Source: Rhizobium jaguaris
GTDB taxonomy: Bacteria; Pseudomonadota; Alphaproteobacteria; Rhizobiales; Rhizobiaceae
DNA length: 64,000 bases
Direction: 5' to 3'
Assembly (NCBI RefSeq): GCF_003627755.1
Contig: NZ_CP032694.1
Location: 3,964,501 to 4,028,500 of the forward strand
The translations under genes were made by a program, and so were the position numbers. How positions within the stretch are numbered: position 1 is the stretch's first letter; every line of letters begins with the position of its first letter. This document shows, one piece after another, positions 1-8,533 of this stretch. Under the pieces are notes generated by a model that searched no databases, was not told the DNA's origin, and saw only the letters and a program-made list of their open reading frames with translations.

Positions 1-2463
1 GGCCTCGCTCACCAGCCAGTCACCGTGCAGGAAGACGAGCCGGCTGTCGACACGCCCTTCGGCCGGGCGCTGTGGCAGGAGCACCAGACCCGCATGGCGG
101 CACGGATCGCGGCTCTGGACGCCGGCTTGCCGCGCCCTGACATCGCCCGCTACGATCGCTTCGCGTTGCGCACCATCCCGGCACTGCTGCTAGTGACGGC
201 TTTCAGCTTCTCCATGTCCAACGGCGGCGGCTCGCTGAGCGATGCTTTCACCGCTCCAGCCGCGACGTCGAGCAATCCCGACGTTCGCGTCGATGCCTGG
301 GTGACGCCGCCTTACTATACCGGCGAAGCACCGGTGTATTTGACCGGCAGTGCTGCAAACACGGGCGATAGCGTCAACGTACCGCAATTCTCCGAACTCA
401 CCGTGCGCGTCACGGGCGTCTCGACGGATGAAAAAGTACTGTTCCAGGCCGCTGGCAGCGACACGGACGCCGAGATCCCCGAGCAAGTCGCGGATGCCGG
501 CAAGCAGACGCCGGCAAACGGCAATGCCGCCCCGCCGCCGGCCGTGCAGCCGGTGTCCGCTACCGGCACCGCTTCGGCCGGCGCCGACGCGATGATTGCC
601 CGCACTCATGTGCTGAAACTCGAAAAAGGCGGCAAACTGACCGTCAACGGCAAGTCCTGGTCTTTCAAAGTGGTCACCGACAAGCCGCCGGAAATAACCT
701 TCGACGGCATCCCGCACGCAATGCCCAACGGCGCACTCGAAATCGGCTTCAAAGTCAAGGACGACTACGGCGTTGAGGAAGCCCATGCCGAAATCGTGCC
801 CGTCGACACCGATCCCAAGGCCACGCCGCTTTACGGTTTACCGGAATATAAGCTCGAAATTTCGCGTCGCGACCGCCGCAACGGCAAGGGGCTGGCAAAC
901 CACGACCTGACGCAGGACCCGCTTGCCGGCCAGCAGGTGCGCATCACCCTCGTCGCGCGCGACGGCGCCGGCCAGACCGGGCGCAGCGCGCCCTATGAAA
1001 TGACCCTGCCCTCGCGCAATTTCAGCGAGCCTCTTGCCGCAGCCGTTGCCGAAGAACGCCAGGTTTTCGCGCTGGACACCCGCAAGATGCCGGAGGCGAT
1101 CGAACTCAATCAGTCGCTGGCGATCCGGCCGGATGAAACGATCCCGGATCTCGGCAACTACCTGCTGATCCAATCGGCGCTGACACGCATGAAGCTCGCC
1201 AGCGGCGATGTCGCTCTGAAGGATACTGCCGACTACCTCTGGCAGATCGCGCTCGGCATGGAAGACGCGCAACTGACCGATGCGGAGAAGGCCCTGCGCG
1301 ACGCGCAACAGAAGCTCTCCGACGCCCTGCAGCGCAATGCGCCCGACGCGGAAGTCAAGAAGCTGATGGACGAGCTGCGCAAGGCGATGAACAACTATAT
1401 GAAGGAACTCGCCGAGCGCATGAAGAACATGCCGGCGCAGCCCAACCAGAGGTCGGCCAATATCCTGCGCCAGCAGGACTTGCAGCGGATGATGGACCAG
1501 ATCGAGAATCTGGCCCGCTCCGGCAATCGCCAGGCGGCGCAGCAGATGCTGTCTGAGCTGCAGCAGATGATGAACAGCCTCCAGGCCGGCAGGCCGCAGC
1601 GCGGCCAGAACCAGCAGCAGAACGAAGCAAACGACAAGATGCGCCAGCAGATGGATAAGCTCGGCCGCATCCTGCGCGACCAGCAGAAGCTGATGGAGCA
1701 GACCTTCAAGCTGGACCAGGCCATGCGCGACCGCATGCAGCGCGGCGATCCCAACGAGGATGGTGACGACGCGCTGAACCAGCCGATGCCTGGCCTGAAC
1801 GATCCGACACAGCCGGACATGGGGCAGCAGGATCAGGGCCAACAGGATCGGCAGCAAGGCCAGAATCAGCAGGGCCAGAATCAGCAAGGTCAACAACAGG
1901 GTCAAAAGCAGCAGGGCGACAATCAGACGGATAACATGACTGCCGATCAGCTACGCGATGCGCTGAAGCAATTGCGCCAGCAGCAGGATGAACTCGGCAA
2001 GCAGCTCGGCGAACTGCAAAAAAACCTGGGCTCAATGGGCATGAAGCCGAATCAGAATTACGGCAAGGCCCAACAGGAAATGAAAGGCGCCTCCGGAGAT
2101 CTCGCCCAGGGTAATGGCGAAGCCGCCGTGCAGGGCCAAGGCCGCGCGCTCGACGCGCTGCGCAAGGGCACGCGCGATATGATGAACCAGCTTATGGCGC
2201 AGATGCAACAGCAGCAGGGACAAGGCCAGGGCCAGCAGCAAGGTCAGGCCGGCCAGGGTAATCAGAACGGCCGTGATCCGTTGGGCCGGCAACGCAGCGA
2301 TGGCAATTTCTTTGATGAGACCAACGAAAACAAAATACCGGACACCATAGATCCACAGCGCGCTCGCGAAATCCTTGACGCCATCCGCGAGCGACTGAGC
2401 AACAATCCGTCTCTATCCGAAGAACGGCGCTATCTGGAGCGCCTGCTGGATACCGGGCAGTAA
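1..2463 (+). CDS. TIGR02302/DUF4175 family membrane protein, 5' end cut off by the window
   Basis: The frame is open from base 1 with no stop, so the true start lies to the left; a GTG at 25 is only the first possible internal start. The visible part holds a hydrophobic segment near residues 55-70, an extracytoplasmic-looking middle, and a long C-terminal half rich in Gln, Met and charged residues (about residues 440-770 counted from the GTG) that should form coiled coil and low-complexity tails with repeated QGQNQQ-type units. This is the architecture of the TIGR02302 family of alphaproteobacterial cell-envelope proteins, whose function is not known. It ends just before a hairpin and converges on cpdR. 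Confidence 0.8.
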   Translation, partial: GLAHQPVTVQEDEPAVDTPFGRALWQEHQTRMAARIAALDAGLPRPDIARYDRFALRTIPALLLVTAFSFSMSNGGGSLSDAFTAPAATSSNPDVRVDAWVTPPYYTGEAPVYLTGSAANTGDSVNVPQFSELTVRVTGVSTDEKVLFQAAGSDTDAEIPEQVADAGKQTPANGNAAPPPAVQPVSATGTASAGADAMIARTHVLKLEKGGKLTVNGKSWSFKVVTDKPPEITFDGIPHAMPNGALEIGFKVKDDYGVEEAHAEIVPVDTDPKATPLYGLPEYKLEISRRDRRNGKGLANHDLTQDPLAGQQVRITLVARDGAGQTGRSAPYEMTLPSRNFSEPLAAAVAEERQVFALDTRKMPEAIELNQSLAIRPDETIPDLGNYLLIQSALTRMKLASGDVALKDTADYLWQIALGMEDAQLTDAEKALRDAQQKLSDALQRNAPDAEVKKLMDELRKAMNNYMKELAERMKNMPAQPNQRSANILRQQDLQRMMDQIENLARSGNRQAAQQMLSELQQMMNSLQAGRPQRGQNQQQNEANDKMRQQMDKLGRILRDQQKLMEQTFKLDQAMRDRMQRGDPNEDGDDALNQPMPGLNDPTQPDMGQQDQGQQDRQQGQNQQGQNQQGQQQGQKQQGDNQTDNMTADQLRDALKQLRQQQDELGKQLGELQKNLGSMGMKPNQNYGKAQQEMKGASGDLAQGNGEAAVQGQGRALDALRKGTRDMMNQLMAQMQQQQGQGQGQQQGQAGQGNQNGRDPLGRQRSDGNFFDETNENKIPDTIDPQRAREILDAIRERLSNNPSLSEERRYLERLLDTGQ

Positions 2464-2474
2464 AAACCCACACC

Positions 2475-2503
2475 ACCTCCGCCGATCCGGCGAAGGTTCT
2501 TTC
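2475..2503 (+). terminator. Hairpin terminator between converging genes
   Basis: Two 10-base arms at 2475-2484 and 2488-2497 pair with one mismatch around a 3-base loop and are followed by a T-rich stretch (TCTTTCC). It lies 12 bases after the stop of the TIGR02302 gene and before the end of cpdR, so it probably ends the rightward transcript. Confidence 0.6.
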
Positions 2504-2516
2504 CTGCCATTTGCGA

Positions 2517-2876
2517 TCAGGCAGCCAGCGCGCGGGCAACCGCCTTGCGGATATCCGGCAGGGCGAAGGGCTTGGCGACGACATCGACGATCTTTTCCAT
2601 GAGGTCGTCGGCGCGTTCGCGCTGCTCGGCATAGCCGGTCATCAGCAGGATCTTCATACCGGGGCAAGTCGAGGCAGCCTGATGCGCCAGTTCGATACCG
2701 TCCATAACCGGCATGCGGATATCGGAGAGCAGCAGGTCGTAAGCTCCCTGCTTCAGTTTTTCCAGACCTTCGGCGCCATCGGCCGCCTCTTCGGTTTCGT
2801 GGCCGTCCAGGCGCAACGCGCGGGCGACAAAGGTGCGAAGAGAGTCCTCGTCTTCCGTAATCAAAATTTTTGCCAT
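2517..2876 (-). CDS. cpdR: Single-domain response regulator CpdR
   Basis: A 119-residue stand-alone receiver domain. The start is set at the ATG giving MAKILITEDE, because receiver domains begin there; an upstream in-frame ATG at 2918 would add 14 unrelated residues. The acidic pocket (EDED near residues 8-11), the phospho-acceptor Asp in LLSDIRMPVMDG, the Thr in LMTGYA and the Lys in VAKPF are all present, and there is no output domain. In Caulobacter and Sinorhizobium, CpdR in its unphosphorylated form directs ClpXP to the pole to degrade cell-cycle regulators such as CtrA. Close sequence agreement with the rhizobial CpdR1 type makes this assignment likely; the role here is inferred. Confidence 0.85.
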   Translation of the reverse strand: MAKILITEDEDSLRTFVARALRLDGHETEEAADGAEGLEKLKQGAYDLLLSDIRMPVMDGIELAHQAASTCPGMKILLMTGYAEQRERADDLMEKIVDVVAKPFALPDIRKAVARALAA

Positions 2877-2997
2877 GGTCTTGCTCCGTGGTCCGTCATG
2901 TTCCGCGACCGAAATCACCAGAATTCCGTTTGCGATCGGTAAACGACGGCGGTGCGATCCGGCTCCGTGGTTAATGAGTCGTCATCGCTGGAGCAAA

Positions 2998-3032
2998 TTG
3001 GGACAGCTTGCGCAGGCATTGAATTGTCCCAA
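2998..3032 (-). terminator. Possible hairpin downstream of hpt
   Basis: An 8-base inverted repeat (TTGGGACA at 2998-3005, TGTCCCAA at 3025-3032) with a 19-base loop lies 30 bases past the hpt stop. There is no good U-run, so termination is only a guess. Confidence 0.3.
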
Positions 3033-3062
3033 AACCGGCGGCCATTTTTGGGGGCCGATGCC

Positions 3063-3605
3063 TCATGCGTCCCCGGTAACGACACCCACGAAGGGCAGCT
3101 CGCGGAAGGCGTAAGCAACGTCCATGCCGTAGCCGACGACGAAATAGTCGGGGCATTCGAAACCGACATAATCGGCCTCCAGCTCTTCCTGGCGCTTGAC
3201 GCTCTTGTCGAGCAACACCGCGAGCGTGACGTTGCGGGCGCCGCGCTCGTAGAGCAACTCCTTGGCGAACCGCAGCGTGCGGCCGGATTCCAGAATGTCG
3301 TCGATCAACAGCACATCGCGATCCCTGACATCGCTGTCGATGTCCTTGACGATGCGTACACCCTGAGAGACCGTTCCTGCCCCGTAGCTCGAGAGCGTAA
3401 TGAATTCGACTTCCGGCGCCAGCCCCGTCTCATGCAGCGCGCGTAGCAGGTCGGCGGCGAAAATGAAGGAGCCCTTGAGGATCGCGATGACAAGGAGATC
3501 CTTCGTCGGCCCGCTGGCGATTTCCTTCGCCATGGCGCGATTGCGCTCCGCAATCTGCTCGGCGGTGAAAAGCGGCTCGATATTTTTCCCGCGTACGACA
3601 GGCAT
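3063..3605 (-). CDS. hpt: Hypoxanthine phosphoribosyltransferase
   Basis: A 180-residue protein of normal length for the family. It joins hypoxanthine or guanine to PRPP to give IMP or GMP in purine salvage in the cytoplasm. The PRPP-binding loop is seen as VLLIDDILESGRT (residues about 98-110), preceded by the flexible loop SSYGAGT, and the N-terminal ILKGSFIF segment is typical. The N-terminus MPVVRGKNIEPLF leaves no better start. It is transcribed alone or with the membrane-protein gene upstream (gap 86 bases). Confidence 0.9.
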   Translation of the reverse strand: MPVVRGKNIEPLFTAEQIAERNRAMAKEIASGPTKDLLVIAILKGSFIFAADLLRALHETGLAPEVEFITLSSYGAGTVSQGVRIVKDIDSDVRDRDVLLIDDILESGRTLRFAKELLYERGARNVTLAVLLDKSVKRQEELEADYVGFECPDYFVVGYGMDVAYAFRELPFVGVVTGDA

Positions 3606-3691
3606 TGATTGGCATGCTCCATGGCTGTTGCGGCGCTTGTCCGCTGATCAAGCTTTAGCCCGTAGCACAATCACGAAGGCCGACACACCCC

Positions 3692-4354
3692 CTAAGGCAT
3701 AAAGGAAAGGCGAACATCCGGCATTTTTCCACCGGGATGCTGTAATCGCGTGGAAAATCCGCGGCTTTCATGCGGTCCGATGCGGTTCACCGGCGGGTTC
3801 ACCACAACACTTGTCAGCAATTGACCGCCGGAGAAGATATCCGCGCGGACAGGCGGCACTGAGAGTGTGGCGCCTGTTTCGTTCTCGATGATGCCGTTGA
3901 CGGTGAGCACCCGCATGCCGTTTTCGTCGCGCGGTGTCAGCGTCACATGGGAGAACTGCAGCGGCTCCAACGTCGCCTGTGCCTGTGTGCCGGACAGCCC
4001 CGAGAAACCTCCGGCAAGACCGAAGACCAGGATGGCGAGAGCAGCGATGAGTGCCACGAAGCTGCGGCGCGAGGCCTGCTGCAGCCAGTCCTCGGCAAGA
4101 CGCAGACCGACGAGTGCATGAAGGAGGGTACCTTTGGGAGCCGGCGACGGCTGCTGTCCGGATCGAGAAGCACCCTCGCCGGCGATGTTGGCCGAGGCAT
4201 TCTTGATGCGGCTGGGGATGACCGTCACGAACTCGGCATCCACAACATCCGGCTTCGGCCCGAGGCGGCGTGACAGTCCCGAACCCAATCCGCGCTCGGG
4301 CGGCAGCAGGTCATAGATCAATCCCGCCTGTTGGCGGTGGCGAAAAGCGCCCAT
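3692..4354 (-). CDS. One-pass membrane protein with C-terminal beta domain (DUF3426/FxLYD-like)
   Basis: A 220-residue protein. Residues 1-95 are cytoplasmic-looking and rich in Arg/Pro, a single membrane segment spans about 97-117 (VALIAALAILVFGLAGG), and the C-terminal 100 residues resemble the immunoglobulin-like fold seen in DUF3426/FxLYD proteins (TVNGIIENETG, LTSVVVNPPVNRIGP). Related proteins often start with an MJ0042 zinc ribbon, but none is visible here. The ATG has a good ribosome site (GGGAG about 7 bases upstream). It is divergent from ftsE, as often in rhizobia, but its function is not known. Confidence 0.65.
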   Translation of the reverse strand: MGAFRHRQQAGLIYDLLPPERGLGSGLSRRLGPKPDVVDAEFVTVIPSRIKNASANIAGEGASRSGQQPSPAPKGTLLHALVGLRLAEDWLQQASRRSFVALIAALAILVFGLAGGFSGLSGTQAQATLEPLQFSHVTLTPRDENGMRVLTVNGIIENETGATLSVPPVRADIFSGGQLLTSVVVNPPVNRIGPHESRGFSTRLQHPGGKMPDVRLSFMP

Positions 4355-4563
4355 GACGATCTCCCTTTCCGGTGATCCACATGGTTTCCACGCCCACCTA
4401 AATTCTGGGCATTGAAACGAATCCTGCCCAGTCGTAAATTTTATTAGTTAATGCTTCGCAAAGATCGCCATGAATCGGGCGCCTTTCCAGCAAAATTTAC
4501 CGGCTGTTAACGCCGTTGGTTAACAAGTCACCTGATTGAACACTGCGGAAGACTGGACACCCG

Positions 4564-5223
4564 TTGATTCATTTTGAGAACGTCGGTTTGCGTTATGGTA
4601 TGGGTCCGGAAATCCTCCGCGACCTGACCTTCGACATTCCGAAGAAATCGTTCCAGTTCCTGACGGGCCCCTCGGGCGCCGGCAAGACAACGTTGCTTCG
4701 GCTGCTCTTCATGTCGCTGCAGCCGACCCGCGGGCTGATCCGCATGTTCGATCGCGAGATTTCTTCGATCCCGCGCAACGAACTGCCACTGCTGCGCCGC
4801 CGCGTCGGCATCGTCTTTCAGGATTTCCGGCTGCTGGAGCATCTCACGACATACGAAAACGTCGCCCTGCCGCTCCGCGTGCGTGGCAAGGAGGAAAGTT
4901 CCTATCGCACCGACGTATTGGAACTATTGAAATGGGTCGGCCTCGGCGAACGCATCAATGTGTTGCCGCCAGTGCTGTCGGGCGGCGAGAAGCAGCGCGC
5001 CGCCATCGCCCGCGCGCTGATCGACCGTCCGGAGATCCTGCTTGCCGACGAACCGACCGGCAATGTCGATCCACCCATGGCCAGACGACTGCTCAACCTG
5101 TTCCTCGAACTCAATCGCCTTGGTACGGCGGTCGTCATCGCCACGCACGACCTCACCCTCATGGATCAGATCGAGGCGCGGCGCATGATTTTATCGGGAG
5201 GGCATCTCGATATCTATGACTGA
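4564..5223 (+). CDS. ftsE: Cell-division ABC ATPase FtsE
   Basis: A 219-residue ABC ATPase starting with TTG. Walker A (GPSGAGKTT, about residues 36-44), the Q-loop, the signature LSGGEKQR, Walker B ILLADEPTGNVD and the switch His in VIATHD are intact. FtsE pairs with FtsX in the inner membrane to control peptidoglycan hydrolases at the division septum. The last codons overlap the ftsX start by 8 bases, giving translational coupling. GTTAAC occurs twice in the 200-base upstream gap. Confidence 0.93.
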   Translation: MIHFENVGLRYGMGPEILRDLTFDIPKKSFQFLTGPSGAGKTTLLRLLFMSLQPTRGLIRMFDREISSIPRNELPLLRRRVGIVFQDFRLLEHLTTYENVALPLRVRGKEESSYRTDVLELLKWVGLGERINVLPPVLSGGEKQRAAIARALIDRPEILLADEPTGNVDPPMARRLLNLFLELNRLGTAVVIATHDLTLMDQIEARRMILSGGHLDIYD

Positions 5224-6262
5224 GCCCGCCCCCCGCAGGAGAGCCCCGAACGCCGGGGCCACCAACAACAAGGAAAGACCCGTCGCAACTGCGCCGGAGA
5301 GGAGACGGCCGGAAATGCGCGTGCGCCCGACCGGGCCGATCGTGCCCTCCTCCAATATCCAGGGCAACGCCCTGATCGTCGTCATCGCCATCATGGCTTT
5401 CCTGGCCTGTCTGACACTCGGCGCCGTCAGCATGGTGCGTTCGACGGCGGCAAGCTGGGAAAGCCAGATTTCCCGCGAAATCACCATCCAGATCAAGCCG
5501 GACGACAATCTCGACATGGACAAGGCGCTCGCCAGCGCCCGCGACATCGCGCTCGGTTTCGTCGGCACCAAAAGCGGCCAAATCGTCGACGAGGCGGCGA
5601 CGGCTCGCCTGCTCGAACCCTGGCTTGGCGCCGGCCTCGACCTCAAGGAACTGCCCGTCCCGCGATTGGTGATCATTACTATCGACGAGACGCATCCCCC
5701 TGATTTTGAGGCGATGCGCAACCTTCTCAAGGATCAGATTCCGCAGGCGTCACTCGATGATCACCGCACCTGGGTCGATCGGCTGGTTTCGATGGCGCAC
5801 ACCACCGTCCTCATCGGCACCGGCGTCCTGCTGCTGGTGTTCACCGCCATGGTACTGACCGTGGTTTTCGCCACGCGCGGCGCGCTCTCCAGCAACCGCC
5901 ACATCGTCGAAGTGCTGCATTTCGTCGGCGCCGAGAGTACCTTCGTCGCCACGGAATTCCAGAAGCATTTCCTGAAGATCAGCCTGAAGGGCTCGGCCGC
6001 GGGCAGTGCGCTTGCCGCCCTTTTCTTTGCCAGTGCCGGCTTTCTGCAAAGCCGCACGATCGCCACGCCGCAGACCGACCAGGCGACGGCCCTGTTCGGC
6101 ACATTTTCGGTCGGCGCACTCGGCTATCTCGGCATTCTCGCCACCATGATCATCATCGCCCTGCTCACCACGGTCACGGCTCGTTTCACCGTCATGCGCA
6201 CCATCTACGAGATCGATTTGATCCGCTCGGACCCGGGGAGGAGCGAAAGTGTGCAGAACTGA
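5216..6262 (+). CDS. ftsX: Cell-division permease-like protein FtsX
   Basis: A 348-residue protein that starts inside the end of ftsE. It has a long basic cytoplasmic N-tail, a first membrane segment near residues 45-70 (ALIVVIAIMAFLACLTLGA), a periplasmic domain to about residue 190, and three further membrane segments (about 200-220, 250-275, 295-320). This 4-span layout with a large first loop is that of FtsX, which transmits FtsE ATPase activity to periplasmic amidase or hydrolase partners. The N-terminal cytoplasmic tail is longer than in enteric FtsX, which is usual in alphaproteobacteria. Confidence 0.9.
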   Translation: MTEPAPRRRAPNAGATNNKERPVATAPERRRPEMRVRPTGPIVPSSNIQGNALIVVIAIMAFLACLTLGAVSMVRSTAASWESQISREITIQIKPDDNLDMDKALASARDIALGFVGTKSGQIVDEAATARLLEPWLGAGLDLKELPVPRLVIITIDETHPPDFEAMRNLLKDQIPQASLDDHRTWVDRLVSMAHTTVLIGTGVLLLVFTAMVLTVVFATRGALSSNRHIVEVLHFVGAESTFVATEFQKHFLKISLKGSAAGSALAALFFASAGFLQSRTIATPQTDQATALFGTFSVGALGYLGILATMIIIALLTTVTARFTVMRTIYEIDLIRSDPGRSESVQN

Positions 6263-6331
6263 CGCTACGGCAATGATTTTTTTCGATTTAGTGGCCCGTT
6301 CCTTGCCGCAATTTGCGGATAATGACGAATC

Positions 6332-7054
6332 ATGAGCATGGAAATGACGACTCGCAAGACCGTGAGTTCGCAGACACTGCAGGAAGGCTCCTGCGGCGTC
6401 AGGCCCGTGCGGCGCAGTCTTTTCCGTCGCCTTCTGCGCTGGGGCGGCTTCGGCTTTATCTTCCTCGTCGCCATCGTTTTCGGCGGCTTCCTGCATTTCG
6501 CCGATTCGATCACTACACTGAAGCCGCCTCCGGAACCGAAGGCGGATGCCATCGTCGTGCTGACCGGCGGCTATCAGCGCATCGACCAGGCGGTGGAACT
6601 GCTGCGCACCGGCGCCGGCAACCGGCTGTTGATCTCAGGCGTCCATCCGACCACCACGCCGTCGCAAATCCGCAAGCTGACCCAAAGTCCCGTCAGTCTC
6701 TTCAATTGCTGCGTCGATATCGGCTACGATGCCATCGACACGATCGGCAATGCCCGTGAGGCCGCGAAGTGGATCCACGCCAAGGGTTACAAGAGCATAT
6801 TGGTGGTGACCAACAACTATCATATGCCGCGCAGCCTGGCTGAGCTGAAATATGTCGATCCAGCCACGGATTTCATTCCCTACCCGGTGGTCAATTCCGA
6901 TCTCAAGACCAAGAACTGGTTCACCGATCCCAATGCGCTGCGCACCATGGTCTCCGAATATGCCAAGGTTCTCCTCGCCGGCGCCCGCAATCTCACGGGC
7001 CTTGGACGCCCGCTCGGCCTGCGCTCTCGCGAACCGGGCGATGATCCGGGCTGA
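6332..7054 (+). CDS. YdcF family protein (DUF218 domain)
   Basis: A 240-residue protein with one N-terminal membrane segment (about residues 35-55, FGFIFLVAIVFGGFLHFA) followed by a DUF218 domain starting KADAIVVLTGGYQRIDQAVELL and containing the family's conserved TNNYHMPRS segment. The DUF218 fold is found in SanA, ElyC and YdcF, which affect the envelope, but the reaction is not known. It follows ftsEX on the same strand with a gap of 69 bases and precedes plsC, so an envelope role fits the context. Confidence 0.8.
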   Translation: MSMEMTTRKTVSSQTLQEGSCGVRPVRRSLFRRLLRWGGFGFIFLVAIVFGGFLHFADSITTLKPPPEPKADAIVVLTGGYQRIDQAVELLRTGAGNRLLISGVHPTTTPSQIRKLTQSPVSLFNCCVDIGYDAIDTIGNAREAAKWIHAKGYKSILVVTNNYHMPRSLAELKYVDPATDFIPYPVVNSDLKTKNWFTDPNALRTMVSEYAKVLLAGARNLTGLGRPLGLRSREPGDDPG

Positions 7055-7152
7055 GATATTCGACGGCACGTGAGACTGACTTTTTATTGACAGCGTAATC
7101 GTGTAGGCAAGGCTTAGATGCCGGCGAAAGCCTGCGTGTTGGGAAAGCCTTG

Positions 7153-7953
7153 ATGATTACCTTGCGTTCGATCCTGTTCAATACGATCTTCTATGCCAAC
7201 CTGATCATTCGCATGATCGTGCTCTCACCCATCTATTTCCTGATGCCGCGCAAGGCCGCCTATGCGATCCCCAAAGCCTGGGCGAAATCCAGCGTCTGGC
7301 TGATGAAGAAAATCGTCGGCACCACCTGCGAAATCGAGGGCCTGGAAAATATTCCCGCCGGCAGCTACATCTTCGCCCCGAAGCATCAATCCTTCTGGGA
7401 TACCTTCGCACTGCTGCCTTATCTCGACGATCCCGTATACATTCTGAAGCGGGAGCTGATGTGGATTCCGCTGTTCGGCTGGTACGCCAAGAAACAGCGC
7501 ATGATCCCGGTCGACCGCAGCGCCCGCGGCAAGGTGATGTTCGATGTGTTGAAGCGCACGCGGGAAGAGCTTTCCAGCGGCCGCCAGTTGATTATCTATC
7601 CCGAGGGTACCCGCCGTCCCCCGGGCGCCGAGCCGGTTTACAAATATGGCATCGCCCGGATGTATCGCGATCTGAACATTCCCGTGGTCGCGGTGGCCAT
7701 GCATCCCGGCCTCTTCTGGCCGCGCCGCACCTTCCGTAAATATCCCGGCCATTTCAAAGTCCGCATCCTGCCGCCGATCCCGCCGGGCTTGGACCCGGAC
7801 GCATTCTTCGCACGATTGATGGAGGAGACAGAAAAGGCGAGCGACGAATTGCTGGTCGAAACCATCGCCAACAATCCGCATCTGCCGGTCCCGCCGACGG
7901 CGGCGCAGCGCCTGGCGGAGATTGCCAAGGCGAAGGTGGCAGCCACGGTTTAA
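7153..7953 (+). CDS. plsC: 1-acyl-sn-glycerol-3-phosphate acyltransferase (PlsC family)
   Basis: A 266-residue protein of the LPLAT family, which adds the second acyl chain to lysophosphatidic acid at the inner membrane. An N-terminal hydrophobic segment (about residues 5-30) is followed by the catalytic HxxxxD box HQSFWD and the glycerol-phosphate site YPEGTRR. The ATG is chosen over a TTG one codon earlier. Its stop codon overlaps the stop of the converging chaC remnant by 4 bases. It could act on another lysophospholipid or on ornithine lipid; the exact substrate is not visible. Confidence 0.8.
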   Translation: MITLRSILFNTIFYANLIIRMIVLSPIYFLMPRKAAYAIPKAWAKSSVWLMKKIVGTTCEIEGLENIPAGSYIFAPKHQSFWDTFALLPYLDDPVYILKRELMWIPLFGWYAKKQRMIPVDRSARGKVMFDVLKRTREELSSGRQLIIYPEGTRRPPGAEPVYKYGIARMYRDLNIPVVAVAMHPGLFWPRRTFRKYPGHFKVRILPPIPPGLDPDAFFARLMEETEKASDELLVETIANNPHLPVPPTAAQRLAEIAKAKVAATV

Positions 7954-8482
7954 GACGCTTCCCGCATCCGCTCGATCTCGCCCGCCACCTGCTCAAGCCA
8001 TTGATCGCGAATCCTCATTTCGCGGAGATGCGTCAGCGTGTTGAAGACATAGGCATCGTTTGGCCCGGATTGGCCGATGGCGGATTCGACGATGCGCGCG
8101 GCCGCCGTAGCATCGAGCGCTCCGGCATATTGCTGGTGGTTGCGGTCAACGACATAAGCGACGGCGGTCACCCTCCGGCCATCCACAAGGCGAATCGGCA
8201 GCCTCTTTTCCAAATAGACGTTGGTGACTAGCTCTCTTTCGCGTAGATAAGCCAGCACGTCATCCCGCTCGGCAGCGGCTATGCTGAATGCCATGCCGCG
8301 GCAGGAGCCGCCGCGATCGAGGCCAAGCACCAGACCGGGCTTGCCTCCGTGCCGCGATGGACCCAGGAATGGACGCAAAGGGAGCGGCGATAGCCGAAAA
8401 TCAGCGCCTCTGCTTTTTCAACATAGCTAAACCCCGGATTCCACATGAGCGATCCGTAGCCAAACACCCAAAATTCGTCCAT
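7950..8482 (-). pseudogene. chaC: Gamma-glutamylcyclotransferase ChaC, broken by a one-base frameshift
   Basis: The N-terminal part, read from the ATG at 8482, starts MDEFWVFGYGSLMWNPG, the nucleotide-like binding loop of the ChaC family, and runs to HRGTEA. There the frame changes: the rest of the family sequence (GLVLGLDRGGSCRGMAF and the C-terminal half with YVVDRNHQQYAG) continues in another frame to 7950. Adding one base near 8343-8347 restores a protein of about 177 residues, the normal ChaC length. ChaC degrades glutathione to 5-oxoproline and Cys-Gly. Either the gene is recently dead, or the base is a sequencing error. It converges on plsC. Confidence 0.8.
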
Positions 8483-8533
8483 ATCCAACGCCAAATCACT
8501 GTGAACACCTCGGTTCAACCATTGGAGAACAAC

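Noticed and set aside
4506..4524. Two GTTAAC words before ftsE as a CtrA site
   Set aside because: CtrA boxes are TTAA-N7-TTAA; here the spacing is nine bases, so the match fails.
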